Assembly (NCBI GenBank): GCA_019113175.1
Contig: DXHY01000059.1
Coordinates: forward strand, 62,001 to 126,000
Length of the DNA: 64,000 nt
From: Candidatus Eisenbergiella stercoravium
GTDB taxonomy: Bacteria; Bacillota; Clostridia; Lachnospirales; Lachnospiraceae
Direction of reading: 5' to 3'
Part shown: piece by piece, positions 24,896 to 33,097 of the stretch
Position numbering within the stretch: position 1 is the first letter of the stretch
Layout of the letters: every line of letters begins with the position of its first letter
Position numbers and translations under genes: made by a program
The notes under the pieces: generated by a model
The model's input: the letters and a program-made list of their open reading frames with translations, nothing else
Database searches by the model: none
Told to the model about the DNA's origin: nothing

Positions 24896-25726
24896 TTATG
24901 CAAACATGCCGGGCAGAAGAAAGGCGGCCGCCGTCCAGACGACGGATACGGCGAGAAATATCCCGTCCGCCCTGCCAAGACGCAGGGAAGAAAGATGCAT
25001 CCGCTTCACTTTTTTGTTCTGCGAGGCGTAGCGATAGCCGCGCAGTTCCAGGGCCTCCACGGTGGTCCGGGATTTTTTTGCCATGTTCAGCATCAGCGGA
25101 TAAAAGGCGAGCATGATGATCTTCACCTGGTAGATGAGCCACCGGACCTTTCCCTTCAGGCAGTCTGCGGCGGGCGGATTTCCCCGCAGCCGGTAGGAAA
25201 GAAGAATGCTCTGAAACTCTTCCATCAGTGTAGGAAGGAGCCGATAGGCGAAGGAGATGGAAAAGGACAGGCGTTCCGGGCAGCCGAACCATTCCAGGCC
25301 GCTTGCCAGCCGGTCCGGCTCCAGGCCGGAAAACACGGTGATGGAGGCCAGCGATACGGCGGCCACCTTCAGCGTCATCACCAGAAGGGCGACAACCGTT
25401 TCGCCGTTTCCGCCGAACAGGAGCGATACCAGAAGCAGGTATCCGGTCTGTGTAAACACGCCGATGCCGAACAGGAAAAGAACCAGCGGCGCGATTTTTG
25501 CCAGGGAAGCGGTAATGAGCAGAAAGAGAAACAGCCCGAGCAGCACGCGCACATCCTGCAGAAACCAGGGAACCACGCCGAAGAACAGATACCACAGGAT
25601 CAGCAGCCTGGGGTCCAGCCTGGCTATCACGGTATCGCTGTTTCCATACGCATTTTTCAGCACCTGATTGCGCAGAAAATCTATGGTAAGCTTGTCAAAA
25701 ATGTTTTCCGAAAGTTTTTCCAGCAT
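24896..25726 (-). CDS. ecfT: ECF transporter transmembrane (T) component, EcfT
   Basis: About 276 aa, with five or six hydrophobic segments. The coupling motifs near the C-terminus, LRGNPPAADCLKG and then EALELRGYRY, correspond to the two short Ala-Arg-Gly-type motifs through which EcfT grips the ATPases. DPRLLILWYLFFG near the N-terminus is typical of EcfT. I prefer ATG 25726 (MLEKLSEN), six bases after GGAGG; ATG 25732 would overlap the upstream stop as ATGA. It follows the ATPase and S-component genes, completing the transporter. Confidence 0.88.
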   Translation of the reverse strand: MLEKLSENIFDKLTIDFLRNQVLKNAYGNSDTVIARLDPRLLILWYLFFGVVPWFLQDVRVLLGLFLFLLITASLAKIAPLVLFLFGIGVFTQTGYLLLVSLLFGGNGETVVALLVMTLKVAAVSLASITVFSGLEPDRLASGLEWFGCPERLSFSISFAYRLLPTLMEEFQSILLSYRLRGNPPAADCLKGKVRWLIYQVKIIMLAFYPLMLNMAKKSRTTVEALELRGYRYASQNKKVKRMHLSSLRLGRADGIFLAVSVVWTAAAFLLPGMFA

Positions 25727-25728
25727 AA

Positions 25729-27474
25729 TCATCCTCCCGCACATACAGCGAACGCTTCCTTCTCCGGCCGGACGTTTACCGATGCGTTTCCGAAGCATTC
25801 CACAAATTCATCCACCGTATAGCACCTGGCCCGCTCATCCAGCGCGCGTCCCATGGCAAAAATCTCCGGCGGACGGATTCCCACAAGCCGGGCGAGCCGC
25901 TCATCCGCAAAGATCTCATCCCGGGTGCCGTCCGCGATCAGGTTCCCCTGATGCAGCACCAGAATCCTCTCCGCCCACTGGCAGACGAGCTGCATGTCAT
26001 GGGTGGCGATCAGCACCGTTTCCGTCACGTTCTTCAGCCTTTCCAGCGTATCCAGAATCTCCGCCCGCGTGGCAATGTCCAGATTGGCTGTGGGCTCGTC
26101 CAGCAGAAGCACAGAAGGGTTCAGGGCAACGCCGATAGCGAGGGAGGCCCTACGCATCTGCCCGCCTGAGAGCAGGCGCCCGTCCCTCTCCTGAAGCTGC
26201 GTCAGGCCGAACTGGGAAAGGAGAAGCCGGGTCTGTTCCTCCCAGTCCTTCACTCCGCGCGCCTTCATGGCGTACGCGATGTCCGCGCCGATGGAATCCT
26301 TGATGAACATTTCCTCCGGATTCTGATACACATAGGAAAGACAGTCCGCCAGCTTTTCCGGCTTCGTTTTCCCCGCGTCACGGCCGCAGACGGTCACACG
26401 GCCCTCCGCCGCCTTCAGCGTTCCGGTCAGAAGCTTCATCATGGTGGATTTTCCGGCCCCGTTGGAGCCGATCACCGCCACCTTTTGTCCTCTTTTCACA
26501 TCCAGGAAAAAATGGTTCAGACTTCTGGTGTTCTCTCCCTTCACTGCCCGGTATTCCACACTCACATCCTCAAAGGACAGGACCGTTTCCCGCCCGTCCG
26601 CCGGTACGGCACTTCTCCTCCCCGGCAGGGGACGATGGTAGCGGCAGGAAGCAAAAGCCTGTCCGCCCTCCTCCACGGTAACGGGAAGCCGGACATCGTC
26701 TGGCAGGCAGTCCTGTTCCTTCAGCCGCATGGCGGCCAGCGCTGTCTGCGGCGGGAAAATGCTGCTCTCCTGCAGATCCTTTATGCGCCGCAGGGCTTCC
26801 TTCGCCTCCAGCTTCCAGAGAATCCGGCCATCCCGCATCAGCACCGCATGCCTGCAATACCGGGCGATGTACTCCGTATGATGCTCGATCACGATGATGG
26901 TCTTTCCGTAGTCCTCGTTCAGCCGTTTCAATATTTCATAGGTCTGTCCGGCATGAAGGGGATCCAGCTGGGCGATGGGCTCATCCAGAATCAGCACCTC
27001 CGGGCACAGGGCCGCCGCCCCTGCAAGAGCGAGCAGATGCTTCTGACCGCCGGAAAGCTGCCAGACAAAATCCTCTTCCCTGCCTTCCAGGCCGCACATT
27101 TTCAGGGCTTCTCTTCCTTTTTCCAGATAGTCCTCGCAGCTGTAATTCAGACAGGAAAAGGAGGCATCGTCCAGCACCGTGGGGCGGACGATCTGATTTT
27201 CAAAATCCTGATATACATATCCCACCTTTTCCGCCAGCCTGCCCACATCCTGTTCTGCGGTATCCTGCCCGTCTATCCACACCCGCCCGGTCATATCGCC
27301 CGCAATGAAATGGGGAATCAGTCCGTTCAGCGCCTTGCAGAGCGTGGATTTCCCGCAGCCATTGTTTCCGATGACTGCAAGAAAATCCCCTTTTTCCACA
27401 TGCAGGCTGATATTTTTCAGCGTTTCCTTCTCCGCTCCCGGATAGGTAAATGTCAAATCTTCAATTCGTATCAT
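25729..27474 (-). CDS. ECF transporter ATPase, tandem double-ABC protein
   Basis: A 581-aa cytoplasmic protein carrying both ATPase halves in one chain. First domain: GNNGCGKST, LSGGQKHLLALAGAA, VLILDEPIAQLD, and switch His in VIEHHTEY. Second domain: GSNGAGKST, LSGGQMRRASLAIGV, VLLLDEPTANLD, THDMQL. Both sites have intact catalytic Glu. Fused EcfA1-EcfA2 proteins of this size usually belong to dedicated ECF systems, here with the S and T genes in the same operon. ATG 27474 follows AGGAG; the stop overlaps the ecfT start region. Confidence 0.93.
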   Translation of the reverse strand: MIRIEDLTFTYPGAEKETLKNISLHVEKGDFLAVIGNNGCGKSTLCKALNGLIPHFIAGDMTGRVWIDGQDTAEQDVGRLAEKVGYVYQDFENQIVRPTVLDDASFSCLNYSCEDYLEKGREALKMCGLEGREEDFVWQLSGGQKHLLALAGAAALCPEVLILDEPIAQLDPLHAGQTYEILKRLNEDYGKTIIVIEHHTEYIARYCRHAVLMRDGRILWKLEAKEALRRIKDLQESSIFPPQTALAAMRLKEQDCLPDDVRLPVTVEEGGQAFASCRYHRPLPGRRSAVPADGRETVLSFEDVSVEYRAVKGENTRSLNHFFLDVKRGQKVAVIGSNGAGKSTMMKLLTGTLKAAEGRVTVCGRDAGKTKPEKLADCLSYVYQNPEEMFIKDSIGADIAYAMKARGVKDWEEQTRLLLSQFGLTQLQERDGRLLSGGQMRRASLAIGVALNPSVLLLDEPTANLDIATRAEILDTLERLKNVTETVLIATHDMQLVCQWAERILVLHQGNLIADGTRDEIFADERLARLVGIRPPEIFAMGRALDERARCYTVDEFVECFGNASVNVRPEKEAFAVCAGG

Positions 27475-27515
27475 ACTTCCGCTCCTGCGGCCGGACGGCC
27501 GCTTTTATTCCGCCT

Positions 27516-28370
27516 TTATTCCGCTTCTTTCAGGCTCGCGTTTCTGCGCATCCAGAAAAGGACGATTCCTGCAACAACCGCAGCGATGACGATTCCGGTA
27601 AACAGCGCTCCCGTGCTCTCCGCCCAGGATGCCTCCCAGTCGATCAGGCTCAGGCCGCTTTCCGCAAGACATTCCGCGCCAATTGCAGCCGCGAAGAACA
27701 CCACGCAGATCACGATATTGCGGATGGACAGCGCACCGCCCTGCGGCATGTTTTCAGCCGTTCGGGGCTTCATGCCGAGCAGCGGCTCAATCTTTCCATA
27801 GAGCCTGGGAACCAGAAACATGGTGGGAAGCATGCAGAACAGGATGCCGGAGAAAAGCACGTCGTTCAGGCAGGCAAAGCCCTCGGTCGCAAACACACTT
27901 TCCGGGAGTCCGGGAACCGCTTCAAATTCTGTAAAAGACGCCTGAACCTTCACGATATCCACAATCGTTCCCATCAGCTGCTGCACTGCCACGCCGAAGA
28001 TGGAGGCAGCTGCAACGGCTCCCCGGTTCTTCGGGTTCTTCACCAGGCGGCCAGCCAAATATACGCCGATGGTTACGGTGATGAATTTTTCCAGCTCTCC
28101 CAGCCCGCCGAACTGTCCCAGCATGATCTCGCTGAAAACAAGCTCTCCTGTCGCCGCTCCCAGCGCCGCGGACAGCGGGTCAAAAAGGATCGACAGAGTG
28201 AGCGGGATGAACAGGAAATACTCCACGGAAAACTCCACAATTCCTACCTGGAAGGATGGGATCAGCTCCGTGATCAGAGTTGCCAGACCATACAGAGACA
28301 TGGTCAGAACGAACACCATCAGCTTCTGTGACTGGGTGATGCCATATGCTTTGCTGTTTGCCGGATTCAT
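27516..28370 (-). CDS. ECF transporter substrate-binding S component, ligand unknown
   Basis: About 284 aa, with six or more hydrophobic helices. Family-like features are the N-terminal cytoplasmic stretch and first helix (QSQKLMVFVLTMSLYGLATL), then FLFIPLTLSILFDPLSAALGAATGELVF, resembling the conserved S-component loop. The C-terminus ends in a charged tail after a last helix. ATG 28370 (MNPANSKAY) with GGAGG eight bases upstream is preferred over the track start. It heads the operon S, A-A, T, PHP. The ligand cannot be inferred from sequence: no riboswitch upstream was recognised that would name a vitamin. Confidence 0.85.
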   Translation of the reverse strand: MNPANSKAYGITQSQKLMVFVLTMSLYGLATLITELIPSFQVGIVEFSVEYFLFIPLTLSILFDPLSAALGAATGELVFSEIMLGQFGGLGELEKFITVTIGVYLAGRLVKNPKNRGAVAAASIFGVAVQQLMGTIVDIVKVQASFTEFEAVPGLPESVFATEGFACLNDVLFSGILFCMLPTMFLVPRLYGKIEPLLGMKPRTAENMPQGGALSIRNIVICVVFFAAAIGAECLAESGLSLIDWEASWAESTGALFTGIVIAAVVAGIVLFWMRRNASLKEAE

Positions 28371-28586
28371 GATGATAACCTCCATTGTTTTCTCATGTTT
28401 TCTTTCAGGCCCTTACCGCCAGGCGGCTCAGAGCCGTTCCTTATTGATACAATTTTATTATAAAGGAAGAATGTAAATTTATATATCAAACGAATTTAAA
28501 ATGTAAGTAAATTTTCATTTTCTTGTAAGTTGTAACAAAAGCACACATGAGTTCCTCAGGAAGACTGCTCCATATATATAAAGAAA

Positions 28587-28630
28587 CAGCGTATCCATGC
28601 CTCCTTGAAAACATGGTTACGCTGCTTTTT
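28587..28630. terminator. Hairpin terminator beyond Rpn copy 2, homologous to 21222-21265
   Basis: CAGCGTATCCATG and CATGGTTACGCTG pair with a single T-T mismatch, followed by CTTTTT. Relative to copy 1, one T-A pair has become C-G on both sides, supporting a selected structure. Confidence 0.72.
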
Positions 28631-28661
28631 AATTTTCCGGTATTTTCTTTTCCGGAAGACG

Positions 28662-29332
28662 TTATCCGTTTTGGGATTCCTTCAAACCTGTGTTTTCCAG
28701 AAAATCCTCCACGGATTCTGCTTTTGCTGCCTCCTTCAGCCAAGCAGAGAGTATCTCGATATCCTTTTCCCCTAATATACGCCTTTCCACGTATTCCGGC
28801 ACCTGTCCATACACTTCAAGGACTTCCAGCACCGATTCTGCTTTCCCTTCCGCTTTTCCTTCTGCTTTTCCTCTTCTTTGCCAGATCTCCCGTTCTCCTT
28901 CTCTCAGCTTTTTCATTTCCTCTTCTTCGTTATACTCAAAAATTGACATGGCGATCACCTCCGCTCTCTGGCCGCGCAGAAAATCTGAAAGAATTCCTTC
29001 TTCTATGCATTCCGTCACAGCCCTGTCCACCGCTTCCTCAATCGCTGCTTTCCCGTCCGCATATCTCCTGATCCGGGTCACGAATTCACTGTATTCTCTC
29101 AGTGTCCTGCACCTTTTCATCAGTTCCTGATTGCATCCCTGATTGATATTCAGATACCGGACCTTCAGTTCCAGCTCCGGTTCCTCTTCCTTCTGCAAAA
29201 AGGCATCCGACAGCTTTATGGTTGTGTCCTCCGGTTTTTTCTCCTTCCCGTTGTAGAATACCACAAAATGGGGGGGCAGGGAGCTTTATCATTTCGGACT
29301 GATACAGCGATTTTTTATTCACACTCTTTTCC
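28662..29332 (-). pseudogene. Rpn-family nuclease, copy 2: catalytic core deleted and frameshifted
   Basis: The 200-aa track ORF (29264-28662) aligns with the C-terminal two thirds of copy 1: EEEPELELKVRYLNINQG, CRTLREYSEFV, FLRGQRAEVIAMSIFEYNEEE. Upstream, the other frame continues the homology (VNKKSLYQSEMIKLPAP against VDKDLLYLSEPVKIPAP). The two frames are separated by a run of seven C (minus strand) where six would keep the frame. Before that, the leader joins directly to codon ~92 of copy 1, so about 90 codons including the Asp and E-x-Q residues are gone. A short A-rich GAAAAG-like stretch occurs at both deletion ends. Almost certainly non-functional as a nuclease; a C-terminal peptide could still be made. 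Confidence 0.85.
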
Positions 29333-29551
29333 TTTTTATTAAAAAGGAAAATCTTCGCCTGTGCGGCGGGTACGGCACTCCCTTCGTCCGCTCCCGCCTG
29401 TTCTTTTGGTTGCATTTGTTCTGGAATCAAGCATAGAGCTTCTGAATGGAATGTCAGAATAGACATGCGGCGGGGAATCCGCCAGTTGCCGAACGGCTTA
29501 CAGAATTTTTATGCTTACCTGTATTGTAGCATTTCATCCGCCCCGGTTCAA
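29333..29551 (-). repeat. Conserved Rpn leader, copy 2, with promoter
   Basis: Near-identical to 22305-22523. The promoter is likewise conserved: TTGAAC (29551-29546), 17-base spacer, TACAAT (29528-29523). Conservation outlasted the gene it served. Confidence 0.8.
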
Positions 29552-29572
29552 TAAATTTTTAATGGTGAAGGG

Positions 29573-30307
29573 TCAGACCTTCCGCGCCGTCACGATCAGC
29601 ATCATGGGCCGCCGCAGTTCGTCCGCCATGCCGGGAATTTCCCGCACCATCTCTTCCGTGGGCGCAGGCTCCGCCACATGGAGAAGCTGGAAGCCCTTCT
29701 TCATAAGCGTTTCCAGATAGGCTGCGAGGGTGCGGTGATACTTTACCACCTTTTCTCCTAAGAATACCTCTTCCCGTTTTCCTTCCTGAAAATAGTGATC
29801 CACCGGAAAATGCAGGATTTCCCCATTCTGTCCATAGTACCAGTCCTGACTGCCCTCTGCCGTGAAAATGGGGTGCTCCACCGTGTAGGCAAGAACGCCG
29901 TCCGGTTTCAGCCATCTGTGGATCTTCTCAAGGAATTCGTCATAGGAGGCCAGATAATGGAGCATCAGGGAACAGATCACCACATCAAAACTGTTTTCCG
30001 GAAATTCCGTGTCCTCAAAGGCTTCCCGCCTGTATTCGATGCCCTCTCTTCCGTTGATCTGCCGCGCCTTCTCCAGCATTTTTTCGGAAATATCGATTCC
30101 GGTCACATGCGCCGCCCCGTGTTCTATAGCATAGGCCGCGTGCCACCCCAGCCCGCAGCCTAAGTCCAGGACGTTTTTTCCGGCGAAATCCGGCAGCAGA
30201 GGCTCCAGGGTGGGCCACTCGCCCGCCCCGGCAAGTCCCTTTATGCTGCGGGACATCTGATTATATTTTTCAAAAAAAATGGGATCGTCGTATTTGTTTT
30301 CCTTCAT
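29573..30307 (-). CDS. Class I SAM-dependent methyltransferase
   Basis: A 244-aa cytoplasmic methyltransferase. Motif I is NVLDLGCGLGWHAAYA (about residues 44-59), motif II acidic end is VTGIDISEKML, motif III is the EDTEFPENSFDVVICSLMLHYL region and the post-motif is WLKPDGVLAYTVEHP. This arrangement is the UbiE/Methyltransf_11 type; the FxxEGKREE middle and the C-terminal LMKKGFQLLHVAEP fit small-molecule methyltransferases of Firmicutes. Substrate unknown. It stands alone between the Rpn relic and the FtsX gene on the same strand. Confidence 0.9.
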   Translation of the reverse strand: MKENKYDDPIFFEKYNQMSRSIKGLAGAGEWPTLEPLLPDFAGKNVLDLGCGLGWHAAYAIEHGAAHVTGIDISEKMLEKARQINGREGIEYRREAFEDTEFPENSFDVVICSLMLHYLASYDEFLEKIHRWLKPDGVLAYTVEHPIFTAEGSQDWYYGQNGEILHFPVDHYFQEGKREEVFLGEKVVKYHRTLAAYLETLMKKGFQLLHVAEPAPTEEMVREIPGMADELRRPMMLIVTARKV

Positions 30308-30355
30308 TCTGCATTTTCCGCCTTTCTCTGCTTTTATTTATAGAAGGCATTTTTC

Positions 30356-32344
30356 CTATCCCTGCCGTCTGTTGATCACATCCACCACAGACATCCGCAT
30401 CAGGCTGCGGAATGGCAGGACCACAGCGAGCAGGGAGGATGCCAGCACAATGCCCGTGATTCCGGCAAGAGGCAGAAGCGGAAGGCTCCAGGCATCCTGC
30501 CAGAAGCTGGTGATCAGGCTCAAAAAGAGGACGCGCTGGACGGGGATGCCAAGCAGCCAGCCCATCAGGCAGCCGCCTGCCGCATAGGAGAGTGCCTGCG
30601 CTGCCAACATGCCGAAAAGCTGTCCGCTGTCGAGCCCCATCGCCCGCAGAATTCCATACTGCCGCTTTCCGGATTCCGCATTCATACGGATTGTATTGGC
30701 GACATGGAGCACCGTGATCCCCACAATGACGGCAAGAAAGCCCCAGGCCAGAATGGCCATGGCCCGGTACAGCCGCTTCTGGGCCTGCATCCGGTCAAAG
30801 GAATCCTCAAAGGTCACGCCTTCCGTAAAATATGCCTTTATGGCTTCCACATTTTCCCGATCCGCACCGTTTTCAAACTGGATGTCCAGAATATTATAGC
30901 CTTCCTCTCCCGTCAGCTCCAGGAAGGTACGTTCGGAAACAAGCAGAGTCGCCGTCCCCTCCTGCCTCGCGAGCGGGCTTTCCGACAGAATCCCAGCCAC
31001 GGTCACGGTCTGCTCTCTGCCTCCGATTGCAAGCGTCAGTCTGTCTCCCACTGAAATCTGCGGGGCGGAAGCTTTTTCCGCTTTTTCTCCGCCGTTCGTT
31101 TCTGCTGCGGCTCCGCCCCCTTCTTCAGTCCCCGTTTCTGCTGCGCCTGCGGCCCCTTCTTCGGCTCCCGTTTCCTCCGGCGGGGCCACATACAGAACCT
31201 GTCCCGGATTTTCAGAAACGTCCTTCACCGATCCCTCCGCCAGACTCTCCTCCGCCCAGGCAAACTGATTTTTTTCATAGGAAATGAGGTTCGCCATTTT
31301 CCGGCCAGACGGCGTCCGGCCTGCCTCCGCCGTCTTCTCCGCTGTCATGGAAATATTGTAGACGAACATGCGTCCGTATACCCGCTTCACACCGTCCATC
31401 TGAAGAACAGCATCCGCCGCCGAATGGGGAATGGAGCAGGTATTGTCCGAGCTGACCACGGAAAGCTCCGGCGTCCACGGAGGAGGAAAGAGGGCGTGCG
31501 CCAGGAAATCCGCGACGGTGGTAAATGCCAGAAACAGCACGATGCAGAGGGCAAACGCGCCGCTCATCAACACATAGCCTTTTTTCACCAGAAAGGCCTG
31601 CCGGATGCCCAGCGCAGCTTCCGGATTCAGACGATACAGGCGGGAAAGCCCTCTCTCCTTCCACGGCGTCGAATATCTCTTTTCCCGCTGCGCCATGACA
31701 GCGTGCCTTCCTCTCCCGGCTGTCCGGCCTGCCGTTCGCACCGCCTCCATGGGAGAGACCCGCATGGCTCTTTTTGCCGGAGCGCGTGACGCAAGGAGCA
31801 CGGTCAGCACGCCCAGCGCCGCCCCAGCGCAGGTGCCCGGAAGGCTGACTCCCCAGACCGGCATACAGGAAAGCCGTTCCGGCCCGGCCGTTTTCATCAG
31901 CGCCGACACCAGACAGACCGCCGCGGCCGCGGCAAGAAGCCCCGCCGGAACCGCCGTCCGGCACCAGCAGAGAGCCTCCAGGCGCACATAGCGCAGGATC
32001 TGCCTTCTGGTCGCGCCCAGACTCCGGAGCATGCCGAAAAATTCCGTCCTCTGGAGCACATTTCCGTTCAGGCTCCCGGAAATCATCAGAACGGCGGCTG
32101 CCATCACAAGCAGCGCGAGAAACAGCGCCACAGCATAGATTTGGGAAGCATCGCTGTTCCCGGTAAACTGCCAGCTTCCATAGGTGCGGATCTGCCACGC
32201 CCGCTCTCCCTGCAGATACCGCTCCGCCATGCCGAACAGCGCCGCCATCAGAAAGACCGCCAGCGCGATGCAGGTCCGCGTCATCCTGCTGCCCCTTTTG
32301 TGTACCCGTGCGGAAATGGGAATCAGTTCCAGCCAGTTTTTCAT
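30356..32344 (-). CDS. ABC transporter permease, FtsX/MacB-like, without neighbouring ATPase
   Basis: A 662-aa membrane protein. One helix follows the N-terminus (TCIALAVFLMAALFGM), then two FtsX-type domains of three or four helices each separated by a large extracellular region with a low-complexity EEGAAGAAETGTEEGG segment. GSLNGNVLQRTEFFGMLRSLGATRRQILRYVRLEAL and KRQYGILRAMGLDSGQLFGMLAAQAL are the two copies of the conserved FtsX cytoplasmic loop. The start is M34 of the track ORF (ATG 32344) with AGGAGG eight bases upstream. Such permeases normally follow a LolD-type ATPase gene; none is here. Confidence 0.88.
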   Translation of the reverse strand: MKNWLELIPISARVHKRGSRMTRTCIALAVFLMAALFGMAERYLQGERAWQIRTYGSWQFTGNSDASQIYAVALFLALLVMAAAVLMISGSLNGNVLQRTEFFGMLRSLGATRRQILRYVRLEALCWCRTAVPAGLLAAAAAVCLVSALMKTAGPERLSCMPVWGVSLPGTCAGAALGVLTVLLASRAPAKRAMRVSPMEAVRTAGRTAGRGRHAVMAQREKRYSTPWKERGLSRLYRLNPEAALGIRQAFLVKKGYVLMSGAFALCIVLFLAFTTVADFLAHALFPPPWTPELSVVSSDNTCSIPHSAADAVLQMDGVKRVYGRMFVYNISMTAEKTAEAGRTPSGRKMANLISYEKNQFAWAEESLAEGSVKDVSENPGQVLYVAPPEETGAEEGAAGAAETGTEEGGGAAAETNGGEKAEKASAPQISVGDRLTLAIGGREQTVTVAGILSESPLARQEGTATLLVSERTFLELTGEEGYNILDIQFENGADRENVEAIKAYFTEGVTFEDSFDRMQAQKRLYRAMAILAWGFLAVIVGITVLHVANTIRMNAESGKRQYGILRAMGLDSGQLFGMLAAQALSYAAGGCLMGWLLGIPVQRVLFLSLITSFWQDAWSLPLLPLAGITGIVLASSLLAVVLPFRSLMRMSVVDVINRRQG

Positions 32345-32515
32345 TGCAGTATCCTCCTGTTTTGCCGCCGCAGAGCGGCCTACAATCATAAAAGAATGGC
32401 GTGAGTCATTCTTTGCCTTCTTTTTTACGGATACCACAAGCATATCAGGTTCTTCTTACAGATGGATGAACGGAAGCTTACAATTTTGCAATGTTCTTAC
32501 TCCTGGAAACGCCTG

Positions 32516-33097
32516 TCACTGATTAAAATAGAATGCGCTTCCCAGGTACGGTTCGTCCGCCGGAAAGGTATCTACGGGATTCAGACCGGTCATCTTCAGT
32601 TCCGCGCCTCCGTCCATCGTATAATAAACTTCCGTCACATCCAGATTTTCCGTAAGGGTGCGCCACAGGCTGTCCAGCATAAACCAGCGCAGAGATTCTT
32701 CATCGAAAAAGAAAAAGTCCTCCTTCTGTTCTCTGTCATCCAGACCGGCAATCAACGTAGAATCCGGGGACCAGTCTGCATGAACCGTCGTCCCGTCAAC
32801 AACCGCGCTGTTCAGCGTGAAATCCAGCCCGGTCCACTGTGACAGACATTCTGCCAGCGTCTGGCCGGTCACCTCCGTGACTGTCATCGTCATGCTCCTG
32901 ATCAGACCATCCTCCTGCGCCGTTTCGCTTCCTCCTGAAAAATCCGCGTAAATCGTCGCTTCCACCTCTGCCTTACCGCTCTGGCCGCTCCCTTCCTCCG
33001 CTCCATGGCAGGCGGGCAGAAGCAGCATCAGTACAGACAGAAGCACGCACATCGTCCGGTTTCGTTTTCTTCCGGCCATTTCTTTTCTGGCTCTCAC
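32516..33097 (-). CDS. Lipoprotein with GerMN-like domain
   Basis: A 193-aa exported protein. The signal peptide has a basic N-terminus, a Leu-rich core and lipobox LLPAC. The mature part has a strand-helix pattern ([18 protein letters not shown] and [29 protein letters not shown]) that resembles the GerMN domain of spore germination and sporulation lipoproteins. It starts at GTG 33097, overlapping the recQ stop as GTGA, so it is coupled to recQ translation; a later ATG at 33079 is possible. A role in the cell envelope is likely; the link to RecQ is probably only positional. Confidence 0.7.
   Translation of the reverse strand: MRARKEMAGRKRNRTMCVLLSVLMLLLPACHGAEEGSGQSGKAEVEATIYADFSGGSETAQEDGLIRSMTMTVTEVTGQTLAECLSQWTGLDFTLNSAVVDGTTVHADWSPDSTLIAGLDDREQKEDFFFFDEESLRWFMLDSLWRTLTENLDVTEVYYTMDGGAELKMTGLNPVDTFPADEPYLGSAFYFNQ

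Noticed and set aside
27487-27502. GCGGCCG/CGGCCGC hairpin between the S-component and ATPase genes as a terminator
   Set aside because: On the transcribed (minus) strand no T-run follows; the T-run is on the opposite strand, where no gene ends.
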